Assembly: GCA_019118565.1 (NCBI GenBank) | Contig: DWYR01000014.1 | Span: forward strand, 1-35,856 | DNA from: Candidatus Alistipes avicola | GTDB lineage: Bacteria; Bacteroidota; Bacteroidia; Bacteroidales; Rikenellaceae | Reading direction: 5' to 3' | Length of the DNA: 35,856 nt | Shown here: positions 1 to 9,073 of the stretch, piece after piece | Position numbering within the stretch: the stretch's first letter is position 1 | How the letters are laid out: each line of letters starts with the position of its first letter | Notes under the pieces: generated by a model | What the model was told of the DNA's origin: nothing | The model's input: only the letters and a program-made list of their open reading frames with translations | Database searches by the model: none | Translations under genes and position numbers: made by a program

Positions 1-557
1 CCGCAGCCGACAAGCAGGGCCCCGGCATCGACTTCCTCTTTGCCTCGGGAGCGAAGGGAAGCACCCGCAGCCCGGAGGTGAGCTTCACCGACAAAACCGA
101 CAAAGGCGGTGAAGACAACTCCTTCCACCACCGCATGAGTCTCATCAAATTCACCTTCAAGCCAGGCGACGGCCTCATTTTCAACGGAATGGAACCTGCT
201 GACTACACGTTGGACGGACTGAAGCACGAAGGCACTTTCGACACGGCTACCGGAACGACTGCCGTAACCGCAGCCGCCGAATCGCCGATTACCATGCAGC
301 TGGGCGGTGCCACCACTTCGCAAGTCATCATTCTCCCGCAGGGAGTGACCACCTCTCTTGACCTTAAAGTGTCTTTCAACGGACTGGACTATACAACCAC
401 ACTGCCGAATCCATCCAAGCCCGAAGCGAATCAGTTCTCCGCAGGCTATGCCTATACCTACAACATAACGCTCAACAACAAGGGCATCACGGTGGAAGAA
501 CCGGAGATTACCCCGTGGGAACCCGGAAATTCGAACGATGTAAGCATCACGCTGTAA
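1..557 (+). CDS. Fimbrillin family protein, C-terminal part (5' end outside window)
   Basis: The reading frame is open from the first complete codon at base 3, so the start lies upstream of the window; the GTG at 78 is internal. About 184 residues are visible. The C-terminal pattern (a beta strand ending in a YTYNITLNNKGI-like motif, then a short tail with ITPWEPG and an acidic or hydrophobic end) is typical of Bacteroidales fimbrillin/Mfa-like proteins, which form major or minor fimbrial subunits after export as lipoproteins. The following gene has the same orientation after 124 bp, with a small 7-bp stem hairpin (625-642) between them, so this is probably the first visible gene of a fimbrial operon. 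The family call is fairly secure; which subunit it is cannot be told. Confidence 0.75.
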   Translation, partial: AADKQGPGIDFLFASGAKGSTRSPEVSFTDKTDKGGEDNSFHHRMSLIKFTFKPGDGLIFNGMEPADYTLDGLKHEGTFDTATGTTAVTAAAESPITMQLGGATTSQVIILPQGVTTSLDLKVSFNGLDYTTTLPNPSKPEANQFSAGYAYTYNITLNNKGITVEEPEITPWEPGNSNDVSITL

Positions 558-681
558 GCCCCACATACCGCTGCCCCGACGCATGCGTCAAGCCGGAGCT
601 GCCCATAGACAGTATGGTGCGACGGCCGCCTTCGCAGGCGGCGGCAGCACAAAATGAAAACAAATAAAAAGACAACCCGAT

Positions 682-2547
682 ATGAAGAAAAGACATTCCA
701 TCCATCTGCTTCTTGCCGCAGCCGCACTGCTCCTTGCCACGGCTGCCTGCACGAAGGACGAACTGGCGGACGGTGACCGTCTGCCCGAAGGACAATACCC
801 GCTGGAGATAGCCCGCATCACCCTCGGCGTGGAGGGCGGCGAGGCACAGCCCTGGGGCGCACCGGCGACGCGCGTCAGCGAGAAAGAGGACGGCAACAGC
901 AGCAAGTTTGACGCGGACGACAAGTTCGCCGTACAGATAGACGACAAGGGAGAGGTCGGCACCTACACCGTGCAGAACGATGGCTCCGTCGAAGCCGAAA
1001 CACCCCTGTATTGGAGCGACAGGGACGAGGCCCACACCGTCACCGCCTGGTACCCCGCCACGGGCGGCACCCTCGACCTCAGCGACCAAAGCCAAAGTCT
1101 TGCCTACCTGCTGGGCGGCTCGGGCACGGGCGACTACCTGACACCCGTCACGCTGACCTTTGCCCACCGTCTGGCCAAGGTGCGCGTCACGCCCACCGGC
1201 GATGCGCTCGGCGAAGTGCAGAGCCTCCAGCTCTATACCTACACACAGTGTACTTATGAAAAGGGCACGGTAGTGCAAGGCTCGCAAGAGGGCTGGATAG
1301 AGATGAAGCGGTGCGAATATACCGAGAACGGCGTCTCCTTCACCTGTTGGGAGGCGAATGTGGTGCCCGGCTACACGATAACCAAGCTGATGGCGAACAA
1401 CGACAACAAGGAACGCGACCTCTCTGCCGCCATCACCCCCGAAGCGGGCAAGTTCTACAACATCACGCTGGATAAGGACAAGGGATATACCGACGACGGA
1501 CAGGGCAACTACACCGTGACCTCCGCCGAGGGCCTGAAGAACATCGCCAAGCTGGTGAACGAACAATGGAATTTAGGCATCAATATCACCCTGACGGCCG
1601 ACATCGACCTGAAGGGCATCGACTGGACGCCGATAGGCATAGACTATAACCACCAATACACCGGCACCTTCGACGGCGGCGGCCATACCATCACGGGGCT
1701 GACCGTTACGACGAGTGACCAATATGTGGGTCTGTTCGGCTACATCGGCTCCGGCGGCACGGTGAAGGATGTGACGCTGGAGGAGGTGAAGATAGAAAGC
1801 GATAACGAAATGAGCGCTGTCGGCGGCGTGGTGGGATATAGCTATGGCAACATTGAAAACTGCTCGGTGTCGGGCAGCGTCAGCGGCAACTCCACCGCAG
1901 GTGGCGTGGTGGGCGCTCAACTGAGCGGTTCCATCACCGGGTGCAGCTCCTCGGCCACAGTGAAGGGCGTGACCTATGCCGGCGGCATAGCGGGATATAC
2001 GAATGGTGGTGGCTCCCTGACCGGCTGCTATGCTACGGGCAGCATAAGCGTTGAAAATAACACAACAAATGCTGCCTGGGCCGGCGGCGTGGTGGGATCT
2101 AACGGAAGCAGCACCCTAACCGCCTGCTATGCCACGGGCAGCGTGACCAGTAGCGGAAGCGGCACCATCTATGCAGGCGGCGTAACGGGAACCAACGATT
2201 TTGGCACCCTGACTGCCTGCTACCATGCCAATGGGACTATCAGCTGCCCAGGAGGAACCACAGGCGGCGTGGCGGGACGGAACTACAAGGGCCTCATGCC
2301 GTATGGCGGTATCATCACCGCCTGCTACTGGGGAGACAACGGCCAGACACAAGGCATCGGTGAAGACCAGGTAGGTACCGGCGGAACCACCAAGGTGGAC
2401 GGCACGGATGTTGACTGGATACAAGCCCAAAGCGTCATGAGCAACGCCATCGACGTGTGGAACGGCAGCAATCCCGACAAGCTGTGCAACTGGCACTACG
2501 AGAGTACCGATGCAACGACCCCGCCGACACTGGTATCCATAAACTAA
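682..2547 (+). CDS. Fimbrillin-like lipoprotein with GLUG repeats
   Basis: 621 residues. A signal peptide of about 22 residues ends in a lipobox (LATAAC, Cys23), so the mature protein should be lipid-anchored and probably surface-exposed. Residues about 30-280 resemble fimbrillin/Mfa-like domains (a W-rich strand, then AKVRVTPTG and FYNITLDK strands). From about residue 330 there are repeated GLUG units of the form VGGVVGY...G.I..C...G.V, at least six times, a beta-helix-type repeat common in Bacteroidales adhesins. The start ATG is preceded by an A-rich leader without a Shine-Dalgarno, normal for this phylum. It lies 22 bp upstream of a shorter paralogue with the same architecture, suggesting tandem duplication. 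Probable role: an accessory or tip fimbrial subunit or adhesin (inferred from the family). Confidence 0.8.
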   Translation: MKKRHSIHLLLAAAALLLATAACTKDELADGDRLPEGQYPLEIARITLGVEGGEAQPWGAPATRVSEKEDGNSSKFDADDKFAVQIDDKGEVGTYTVQNDGSVEAETPLYWSDRDEAHTVTAWYPATGGTLDLSDQSQSLAYLLGGSGTGDYLTPVTLTFAHRLAKVRVTPTGDALGEVQSLQLYTYTQCTYEKGTVVQGSQEGWIEMKRCEYTENGVSFTCWEANVVPGYTITKLMANNDNKERDLSAAITPEAGKFYNITLDKDKGYTDDGQGNYTVTSAEGLKNIAKLVNEQWNLGINITLTADIDLKGIDWTPIGIDYNHQYTGTFDGGGHTITGLTVTTSDQYVGLFGYIGSGGTVKDVTLEEVKIESDNEMSAVGGVVGYSYGNIENCSVSGSVSGNSTAGGVVGAQLSGSITGCSSSATVKGVTYAGGIAGYTNGGGSLTGCYATGSISVENNTTNAAWAGGVVGSNGSSTLTACYATGSVTSSGSGTIYAGGVTGTNDFGTLTACYHANGTISCPGGTTGGVAGRNYKGLMPYGGIITACYWGDNGQTQGIGEDQVGTGGTTKVDGTDVDWIQAQSVMSNAIDVWNGSNPDKLCNWHYESTDATTPPTLVSIN

Positions 2548-2569
2548 CCTCCTAATACCTGTCAACGAT

Positions 2570-4020
2570 ATGAAACGACATACCATTCATATATTCTCGG
2601 TCCTCATGCTGCTGCTCGGTCTTGCGGCCTGCACGCAGCATGATGCGGGACTGTTCGACGAAGGGGCGGATGGTGTCCCCATGATCTTCACCGCCACGGG
2701 GCTGGAGCCCGTAGCGGCAACCGCCGGTTCCCGGTCTCCCGTCGACGGCGACTGGCAGGGCGTCTCGTCCGTAGCCGTCATGATGAACGATGAAGTGAAG
2801 GCCTACGACGTGACGGCCTCCGCGGCCGACGGCTATGCCTCCGCAACGCTCTCCTCCGACGATCCCCACCTCTGGCGTGCCGGCATGACGAAAGTCACCG
2901 TCTCGGCTTGGTTCCCCTATAACGACGGAGAAGAGGGCATACCTGCCGTCAAGGTCAAGGCCGACCAGAGCGAATGGGCCGCCTTCGCCGCCAGCGACCT
3001 CATCGTCGCCGACCAGCAGGAGGTGACCTACGATGCCCCTACGCTCACCTTCACCCACTGCACGGCCCTGATACACATCATCCTGAGGAACTGCCCCGAC
3101 GGGCTGGAGTCCGTGCTGCTGACCGGCCTTTCCGGGGGGGCAACAACCCGAGGTCGATCATACCGCACATGACGGACAACGACACGTACACCGCCCATGT
3201 TATTCCGCAAAGCGTGGCACGAGGCACGGCGTTCGTCACCTGCACGTTGGATGACGGCAGAAACTTCACCTGCACGCTGCAGAACGATGTCGAGTGGCAG
3301 GCCGGCGGGGAGTACACCTACGAGATATCCCTCATCGCGGCCGGCGCGGGCTACATCTACGACGACGCCACCCACACCTACACCGTCTATAATACCAACG
3401 GTCTGCTGGCGTGGAGCGAGGCCGCACGGAACGACCTCTCGCTGAACTGCACCCTTGCCGCCGACATCACCCTGCCCGAGGTGACCGGCGCCGACCCAAG
3501 CAACTGGACACCCGTGGGCTATTATGATTATGATAGCGATGTATTCATCGGGTACACCGGCACCTTCGACGGTGGCGGCCATGCCATCATGGGGCTGACC
3601 GTCGACCTTCCGAGTCAGGAGTATGTGGGCCTGTTCGGCGTGGTTGGCGAAGAAGGCACGGTGAAGAACCTGACGCTTGCAGGGGCGAAAATTAACGGCA
3701 ACTGGTATGTCGGCGGTGTGGCGGGATTCAACTTCAGCGGCACCCTGACCGCCTGCTACGCCACGTGCGATGTCAAGGGGACGGGCACCTCTGTCGGCGG
3801 CGTGGCGGGTCAGAACTCTGACATTGTGACCGCCTGCTACTGGAGCAACAACCTTGACGCAGGTATCGGCGACGGCAGCGGCGACGTCACGCAGGTCGAC
3901 GGCACGACCGTTACCTGGGTAGATGCCGTTGGAGAGATGAACTCTGTATTGAATAGTCTCACAACATGGTATTATGAACTCGTCGGCGACAATTTACCTG
4001 TATTGATGCAAAGGCAATAA
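2570..4020 (+). pseudogene. Fimbrillin-like GLUG lipoprotein, interrupted by a poly-G frameshift (possibly phase-off)
   Basis: The first frame (2570-3172) encodes a lipoprotein signal (LLGLAAC) and the first half of a fimbrillin domain, then shifts at a G7 run and stops at 3172. The rest continues in another frame to 4020 with the fimbrillin C-terminal strands (EYTYEISLIAAG) and GLUG units (VGGVAGFNFSGTLTACYAT). With eight Gs the frame reads ...TGLSGGGNNPRSIIPH... and gives one protein of 483 residues, paralogous to the 621-residue upstream gene. An ATG at 3169 overlaps the early stop (ATGA), so the downstream half could be translated by coupling, but it would lack an export signal. Alternatives are a fixed null mutation or a sequencing error in the homopolymer. 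Confidence 0.75.
3134..3140 (+). repeat. Homopolymeric G7 tract at the frame switch
   Basis: Seven consecutive Gs lie exactly where the fimbrillin-like gene changes frame. Adding one G, or removing two, fuses both halves. Slippage in such tracts is a known phase-variation mechanism for surface proteins. Confidence 0.8.
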
Positions 4021-4439
4021 AAAAAACAGCCCGAAAGTTTGGCCGATTGAAGATGAGATAGCCTTAAGACCCAAGCGGGATTCCGGTTCGTCCGGGATGA
4101 GTTTCAGCCCGAAAGGGAAAGTCGGCGGAGCAAAGCTCCGCCGATGTTGTAGTGGGGAGCCCGGCTTGCGACCAAAGTCAGAGCCCTGCGGGCGGGTGCA
4201 ATCTTGTCCTGTCGGGCAAGTTCTCCGACAGAAGAGTACAGCGAGAAAGCGATCGCCCTCAGATACCCCTTCTGTTGGCATTCTCTGCTTCCGGCAGGAG
4301 CCTTGTTCGTTGTGAATCCGGGAAAATTTGACTACCTTGCAAAAGCCTTCGGAGAATTCGTCATCGGTTGTGAATCCGTCGGGAAACCGTAGCCGAGTCT
4401 CCTGAAAATCAACTGTCAACGAAACAAAAAGATAAAACC
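4021..4439. other. Intergenic region, about 420 bp, with a strong hairpin and a short direct repeat
   Basis: No convincing gene. A perfect 10-bp inverted repeat with a 3-nt loop (4122-4131 / 4135-4144) has no U-rich tail, so it is a weak terminator candidate for the fimbrial operon and may instead belong to a dispersed repeat. A 12-bp direct repeat, gttgtgaatccg, occurs at 4309-4320 and 4367-4378. The queD promoter must lie in the second half; TACCTTGC at 4333-4340 is only a poor match to the Bacteroidetes -7 element. Confidence 0.4.
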
Positions 4440-4895
4440 ATGGCAACAGTAATTCGTATGACGAAGGAATTTTCCTTCGAGTCGGCCCACGCACTGGAGG
4501 GATACGACGGCCTTTGCCGCGAGATCCACGGTCACTCCTACCGTTTGTTCGTAACCATCAAGGGCTCGCCCTGCGATGATCCGAACAACCCCAAATACGG
4601 GATGGTGATGGATTTCGGCGAACTCAAGCGGATCGTGAACGAGCAGATCCTTTCGCGCCTCGATCACAGCCTCGTGTTGCGCGACTCGCCGCGGAATCGG
4701 CCCCTCATCGAACAGTTCTCCGAACGGTTCGACCGGATTGTACGGGTCGACTACCAGCCCACCTGCGAGAACATGCTGGCGGATTTCGCCGCCCGCATCG
4801 GGGCCAACCTTCCCTCTCATGTGAAACTGCACGCCCTGCGCCTGCACGAGACGGCAACCTCCTATGCCGAGTGGCTGGCCGAGGACAACCGATAA
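4440..4895 (+). CDS. queD: 6-carboxy-5,6,7,8-tetrahydropterin synthase (QueD)
   Basis: 151 residues, usual length for the 6-pyruvoyl-tetrahydropterin synthase/QueD family. It converts 7,8-dihydroneopterin triphosphate to 6-carboxytetrahydropterin in queuosine (tRNA wobble base) biosynthesis, in the cytoplasm. Zinc-binding histidines are visible in FESAHAL (near residue 17) and in the CREIHGHSY block (residues about 28-36), which also supplies the catalytic cysteine. The PTCENM motif (about 101-106) and the ETATSYAEW end (Glu about 137) are also typical. Its TAA stop overlaps the polA ATG by one base (TAATG), so polA is probably translated by coupling. A folate-type PTPS paralogue is possible, but the short Cys-HGH spacing and the size fit QueD. 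Confidence 0.88.
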   Translation: MATVIRMTKEFSFESAHALEGYDGLCREIHGHSYRLFVTIKGSPCDDPNNPKYGMVMDFGELKRIVNEQILSRLDHSLVLRDSPRNRPLIEQFSERFDRIVRVDYQPTCENMLADFAARIGANLPSHVKLHALRLHETATSYAEWLAEDNR

Positions 4896-7789
4896 TGCGA
4901 ACCCCTATGAAGAGACTCTTTCTGGTCGATGCCTATGCGTTGATCTTCAAATATTACTACGCTTTCGTCGGGCGTCCGATGCGCAACCGGGCGGGAATGA
5001 ATACCTCGGTGGTGTTCGGGTTTACGAAGTTCCTGCGCGATATTCAGAAACGCGAACATCCCGATCTGCTGGGTGTCGCGTTCGATCCGCCGGGGGGCAG
5101 CTTCCGGCGCGAGATCTTCCCCCAATACAAGGCCAACCGTCTCGAAACGCCCGAGGATATCCTGCTTTCGGTCCCGTACGTCAAGCGGATCGTCGAGGCG
5201 ATGTGCATCCCGGTGCTGGAGGTTGCCGGATACGAGGCCGACGATGTGATCGGTACGCTTGCCCATAAGGGGGTCGAGGCCGGTTACGAGGTCTTTATGG
5301 TGACCCCCGACAAGGATTACGGCCAGTTGGTGCGACCCCGTTGCAGCATCTACAAACAGAAGGGTAACGACGGACAGATCGAGATCGTCGACGTGGCGGC
5401 GATCCAGGAGCGATACGGGATCGACGATCCCGCGCTGGTGCGCGACATCCTGGCCCTGTGGGGCGATGCTTCGGACAACATTCCGGGCGTGCCGGGTATC
5501 GGCGAGAAGACCGCCTGCAAGCTGGTGCAGGCGTGGGGCCCGGTTGAGAATATTCTTTCGAATGTCGGACAGATCAAGGGACGACAGGGGGAGAACCTGG
5601 CGGCCTGGGGCGACAAGTTGCTGTTGGCCAAAGATCTGACAACGATCCGACTGGATGTGCCGATCGAGCTGCGTGAGGAGGAGCTGACCGTCTGCGCCCC
5701 GAAGGTCGATGAGTTGCGGGAGCTCTTTGCCGAGTTGGATTTCCGGCTCTTCATGCAGGAGTTGCCGGGTGCTGCTCCTGTAGTGGCCGCCGAGGCTGCG
5801 CCGGCTCCGGCGGAACTCCCGCTGCAAACGAGTGAGCCGGCTCGTACGAAGGGTGCGGCCCGACAGGCGGCGATGGCGGGGCAGGGCGATCTGTTCGCCT
5901 CGATGGAGACTCCGGCGGCTGCCGTGGCGCCTGTGCCATCCCATCCCGAAGTGGTGGTGGCAACCTCCGCGGAGGAGTCATTCGAGACGGTTGAAACAAC
6001 CCCCCATACCTATACGATCGTCCGCGACGCTCAGCAGTTGGCTGCCGTTGTAGCTGAGGTTGCTGCCTATAAGGAGTTTTGTTTCGATACCGAGACTACC
6101 GGTTTCGATCTGTTCAGGGATCGGATTGTCGGCCTATCGCTGGCGGTGCGTCCCAACGAAGCGTGGTACGTCCCGTTCGATCCGGCCACGACGGCCGAGT
6201 ATGCCGAGGTGATCCGCCCGCTCTTTGCCGACGAGTCGATCGCCAAGATCGGCCAGAACATCAAGTTCGACCTGATGGTGTTGCGCCGTATCGGGGTTGA
6301 GGTGGCCGGACGGTTGTACGATACGATGATTCTGGACTACCTGATCGATCCCGAATCGCGCCATAACATGGATACGCTGGCGATGCGCTACCTCAATTAC
6401 CGACCCGTCTCGATCACGACGCTGATCGGCAAGGGGACCCGGCAGCTGACGATGGATCGTGTGCCGCTCGAACAGATTGCCGAGTATGCGGCCGAAGATG
6501 CCGACGTGACACTGCGGCTCAAGCAGGCGCTCTGGCCCCGGGTCGAGGAGTTGGGGTTGTCGGGACTCTACCTGGAGATCGAGGAGCCGATGATCGGCGT
6601 GCTGGCCGATATCGAAATGGCCGGCGTGCGCATCGATACGGCGGCTTTGGCCGACTATGCCGTGGAACTGAACCGGAAGCTGGCCGCATTGGAGGAGGAG
6701 ATCCGCCGTCTGGCCGACGAACCTACGCTGAACATCAATTCGGCCCGGCAGCTGGGCGAGGTGCTCTTCGCCAAGATGCGTATTACGGACAAACCGAAGA
6801 TGACCAGGACGAAGCAGTATTCGACCGACGAGGAGTATCTGCAGAGTTTTGCCCACAAGTACGAAATCGTCGATCGTATCCTCGAATACCGCGGGGTAAA
6901 GAAGCTGCTTTCGACCTATGTCGAGGCACTGCCGCAACTGGTCAATCCGGTAACGGGAAAGATACATACATCGTTCAACCAGGCCGTAACAGCTACCGGA
7001 CGCCTTTCGTCAACCAATCCCAACCTGCAGAACATTCCGATCCGGGACGAACTGGGACGTCGGATCCGCGAGGCCTTCATCCCTTCGGATGAAGATCATC
7101 TGCTCTTGTCGGCCGATTACAGCCAGGTTGAGTTGCGCCTGATGGCTCACCTGAGCGAGGACGAAGGGTTGATCGCCGCCTTCGAGGAGGGGCGGGACAT
7201 CCATGCCGCTACGGCGGCACGCCTCTTCGGCAAGAGTCTTTCGGAGGTGACGAGCGATGAGCGTCGGAAGGCCAAGACAGCCAATTTCGGCATCATATAC
7301 GGCATTTCGGCTTTCGGTCTGAGCCAGCGGCTCGACATCCCCCGCAAGGAGGCCAAGGAGATTATCGACGGCTATTTTGCCTCCTACCCGAAGGCCAAGG
7401 AGTATATGGAGCGGGTTGTGGAGCAGGCGCGTCGCGACGGATACGTTTCGACCATTTTCGGCCGGCGACGCTATCTGAACGATATTTCGTCGCACAATGC
7501 CGTTGCCCGCGGGCTGGCCGAGCGGAATGCGATCAACGCCCCGATTCAGGGAAGTGCGGCCGACATCATGAAGCTGGCCATGATCCGTGTCCATCGCCGC
7601 TTTCGGCAGGAGCAGATCCGCTCGAAGGTAATCCTGCAGGTTCACGACGAATTGGTGGTGGATATGCTGCGCGAGGAGCAGGAGCGTGTCGTTGCCATCG
7701 TATCCGAGGAGATGGAGGCAGCGGCCTCGCTGCGGGTGCGTTTGGTGGCCGAGTGTGGAGTTGGGCGGAACTGGCTCGAAGCCCATTGA
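4895..7789 (+). CDS. polA: DNA polymerase I
   Basis: 964 residues from the chosen ATG at 4895, which overlaps the queD stop (TAATG) and has a GAGG ten bases upstream; a GTG 24 bp earlier is open but lies inside queD. Domains: 5'-3' flap exonuclease (about 1-290; LLGVAFDPPGGSFRREIFP, GYEADDVIGT, TPDKDYGQLV, GVPGIGEKTA), an Ala/Pro-rich linker, a 3'-5' proofreading exonuclease (about 385-560) with intact FDTETTG, NIKFDL and YAAEDAD motifs, and family A polymerase (about 590-964) with motif A DYSQVELR (near 739), motif B RRKAKTANFGIIYG and motif C QVHDE (near 915). All catalytic acidic residues appear present, so both nucleases and the polymerase should work. Role: gap filling, RNA primer removal and repair. 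A strong terminator follows at 7811. Confidence 0.98.
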   Translation: MRTPMKRLFLVDAYALIFKYYYAFVGRPMRNRAGMNTSVVFGFTKFLRDIQKREHPDLLGVAFDPPGGSFRREIFPQYKANRLETPEDILLSVPYVKRIVEAMCIPVLEVAGYEADDVIGTLAHKGVEAGYEVFMVTPDKDYGQLVRPRCSIYKQKGNDGQIEIVDVAAIQERYGIDDPALVRDILALWGDASDNIPGVPGIGEKTACKLVQAWGPVENILSNVGQIKGRQGENLAAWGDKLLLAKDLTTIRLDVPIELREEELTVCAPKVDELRELFAELDFRLFMQELPGAAPVVAAEAAPAPAELPLQTSEPARTKGAARQAAMAGQGDLFASMETPAAAVAPVPSHPEVVVATSAEESFETVETTPHTYTIVRDAQQLAAVVAEVAAYKEFCFDTETTGFDLFRDRIVGLSLAVRPNEAWYVPFDPATTAEYAEVIRPLFADESIAKIGQNIKFDLMVLRRIGVEVAGRLYDTMILDYLIDPESRHNMDTLAMRYLNYRPVSITTLIGKGTRQLTMDRVPLEQIAEYAAEDADVTLRLKQALWPRVEELGLSGLYLEIEEPMIGVLADIEMAGVRIDTAALADYAVELNRKLAALEEEIRRLADEPTLNINSARQLGEVLFAKMRITDKPKMTRTKQYSTDEEYLQSFAHKYEIVDRILEYRGVKKLLSTYVEALPQLVNPVTGKIHTSFNQAVTATGRLSSTNPNLQNIPIRDELGRRIREAFIPSDEDHLLLSADYSQVELRLMAHLSEDEGLIAAFEEGRDIHAATAARLFGKSLSEVTSDERRKAKTANFGIIYGISAFGLSQRLDIPRKEAKEIIDGYFASYPKAKEYMERVVEQARRDGYVSTIFGRRRYLNDISSHNAVARGLAERNAINAPIQGSAADIMKLAMIRVHRRFRQEQIRSKVILQVHDELVVDMLREEQERVVAIVSEEMEAAASLRVRLVAECGVGRNWLEAH

Positions 7790-7810
7790 TCGAGTTGGTA
7801 TTTATATATG

Positions 7811-7851
7811 AAATGGAAGCCTCGATACGATTTCGAGGCTTCCATTTTTTT
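7811..7851 (+). terminator. Rho-independent terminator after polA
   Basis: A perfect 15-bp stem (7811-7825 / 7833-7847) with a 7-nt loop is followed by T residues. It lies 21 bp after the polA stop. Confidence 0.9.
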
Positions 7852-7918
7852 CGAACGCTTCCGTTGTTAGAGGTACGTAAGCGGAAAAGACGTTCGATGC
7901 CGGGTATTCGAGGAGACG

Positions 7919-7954
7919 AAAAAAAAGGACAGGTTTTGAGACCTGTCCTTTTTT
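7919..7954 (-). terminator. Terminator at the end of the exbB-exbD operon
   Basis: A 14-bp stem (7921-7934 / 7941-7954) is flanked by an A-run on the left and a T-run on the right, so it can act in both directions. It lies 25 bp past the stop of the last exbD on the minus strand and faces the polA terminator. Confidence 0.85.
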
Positions 7955-7979
7955 CCAGGAAGCAATCCCGTATGTGAGA

Positions 7980-8453
7980 TTACTTCTTCTCCAACGTTTT
8001 GTAGGCGGCGTAAGAGATCTTCAGGGCATTTGCACGACGGAGTTCCTGTTTGATATCCGTAATGGTACCCATGGAGATGTTCTCATCGGCTTTCAACGCG
8101 ATGGTCATCTGGGCACGTTCCGACTCGTTGAGCTTGTCGCGCTCGGCTGCCACGAACTGACCGATGTCTTGGGCCGTCTTAAAAGCATCGTTAAGCTGGA
8201 TACGGGGGGCGGTGCCGTACTGTGCGGCCCATACGCCCACCGGCTCACCGATGTGGATGTAACTTACCAGTGATTTCTTTTCAAGTTTCTGAACCTCTGT
8301 GGCATTCGGGAGGGTATATTTCACGAACAACTCCTGTTCACGCATGGTCGTCGATACCATGAAGAAGAAGAGGATCATGAAGATAACGTCCGGAAGCGAG
8401 GCCGTAGAGATCGGGGGCAAATCTTTGTTGCCCTTCTTTTTCATTACTGCCAT
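7980..8453 (-). CDS. exbD: ExbD/TolR-type biopolymer transport protein (second copy)
   Basis: 157 residues. After a short cytoplasmic N-terminus (MAVMKKKGNKDLPPISTASLPD) there is one transmembrane segment (about 22-40, VIFMILFFFMVSTTM), then a periplasmic domain. The aspartate at the start of the membrane helix (SLPDVIF) is the conserved proton-coupling Asp of ExbD/TolR. It works with ExbB in an inner-membrane proton channel that energises TonB or a similar partner. It overlaps the preceding exbD by 10 bp, so the two are tightly coupled. Two different ExbD paralogues in one operon are usual in Bacteroidetes. No tonB gene is next to it, so the partner is encoded elsewhere. Confidence 0.92.
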   Translation of the reverse strand: MAVMKKKGNKDLPPISTASLPDVIFMILFFFMVSTTMREQELFVKYTLPNATEVQKLEKKSLVSYIHIGEPVGVWAAQYGTAPRIQLNDAFKTAQDIGQFVAAERDKLNESERAQMTIALKADENISMGTITDIKQELRRANALKISYAAYKTLEKK

Positions 8454-9064
8454 ACTTTTTTACCTCCTATGTCTTTGGGTTCTGCCTCCGAGATACTCAT
8501 GGGAATCGCTTTGGCCACTACGGCACGAACATCCTCGGGCAGTTCCATGAATTTCTTGTTGAATTTCGCCATGGATACTTCGTCGCGGATCTCGTTGATG
8601 GCACGCGTCAACTCATTCTGTACCTGGATATAGGCATTGTACTTGGTCTCTTTGGTTGTTTGCAGGGAGAGAATACCCTTGCTCACCTCAAAGCTCCATT
8701 TCGTTCCGTCCGGAAGATCGAACTCCTTGACCTCCTTTTCGGGGAGGTTCTCGTCGTTCGTTGCATTCATGATGAACTCCTTGGCGCGATCCTTCAGCTG
8801 GTAGATGGTGATGTACTCCTGCTCTCCGCTTCTACCCACGAGGATATTACCGCTACTGTTGACCAGCACGGGGAGAAGGTTACGTACTTTCACCTTCACA
8901 TCCTCGGTCTTCTGATCTTCGGGCGGCATAGGAGGCAGGTTACGAGCGATACCCGTATCCACGTTCATCGTCGTAGCCACCAGGAAGAAGATGAGCAACA
9001 AGAAAGCGATGTCGGCCATTGAACCGGCATTGATCTCCTGCACTTTTCTTTTATTTATAGCCAT
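8444..9064 (-). CDS. exbD: ExbD/TolR-type biopolymer transport protein (first copy)
   Basis: 206 residues, longer than the classic ExbD of about 140. The N-terminus MAINKRKVQEINAGSMAD leads into a single membrane helix (AFLLLIFFLVATTM, about 20-34), with the conserved Asp in SMADIAF. The larger periplasmic part contains NILVGRSGEQ and a helical C-terminal segment (residues about 135-206) that is typical of the Bacteroidetes-specific long paralogue. It sits 9 bp downstream of the 4-TM protein and overlaps the next exbD. It should form a heteromeric stator with the ExbB of this operon and drive outer-membrane transport through TonB; this role is inferred from the family and the operon. Confidence 0.92.
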   Translation of the reverse strand: MAINKRKVQEINAGSMADIAFLLLIFFLVATTMNVDTGIARNLPPMPPEDQKTEDVKVKVRNLLPVLVNSSGNILVGRSGEQEYITIYQLKDRAKEFIMNATNDENLPEKEVKEFDLPDGTKWSFEVSKGILSLQTTKETKYNAYIQVQNELTRAINEIRDEVSMAKFNKKFMELPEDVRAVVAKAIPMSISEAEPKDIGGKKVWQ

Positions 9065-9073
9065 TGTGATACT

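Noticed and set aside
547..1566. Long open frame on the minus strand opposite the GLUG lipoprotein gene
   Set aside because: It is antisense to a well-supported lipoprotein gene, has low-complexity composition and no family features; high GC keeps the opposite frame open.
1701..2360. Regular repeats suggestive of a CRISPR or minisatellite
   Set aside because: The repeats are protein-coding GLUG units with diverged DNA; there is no constant repeat-spacer pattern. No CRISPR array was seen anywhere in the window.
4321..4439. preQ1-type riboswitch upstream of queD
   Set aside because: No recognisable preQ1 aptamer (a short hairpin followed by an A-rich tail pairing with the loop) could be found.
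3994..4494. 166-codon minus-strand frame between the fimbrial genes and queD
   Set aside because: It overlaps the queD start and the end of the fimbrillin gene, includes the hairpin and shows no protein features.
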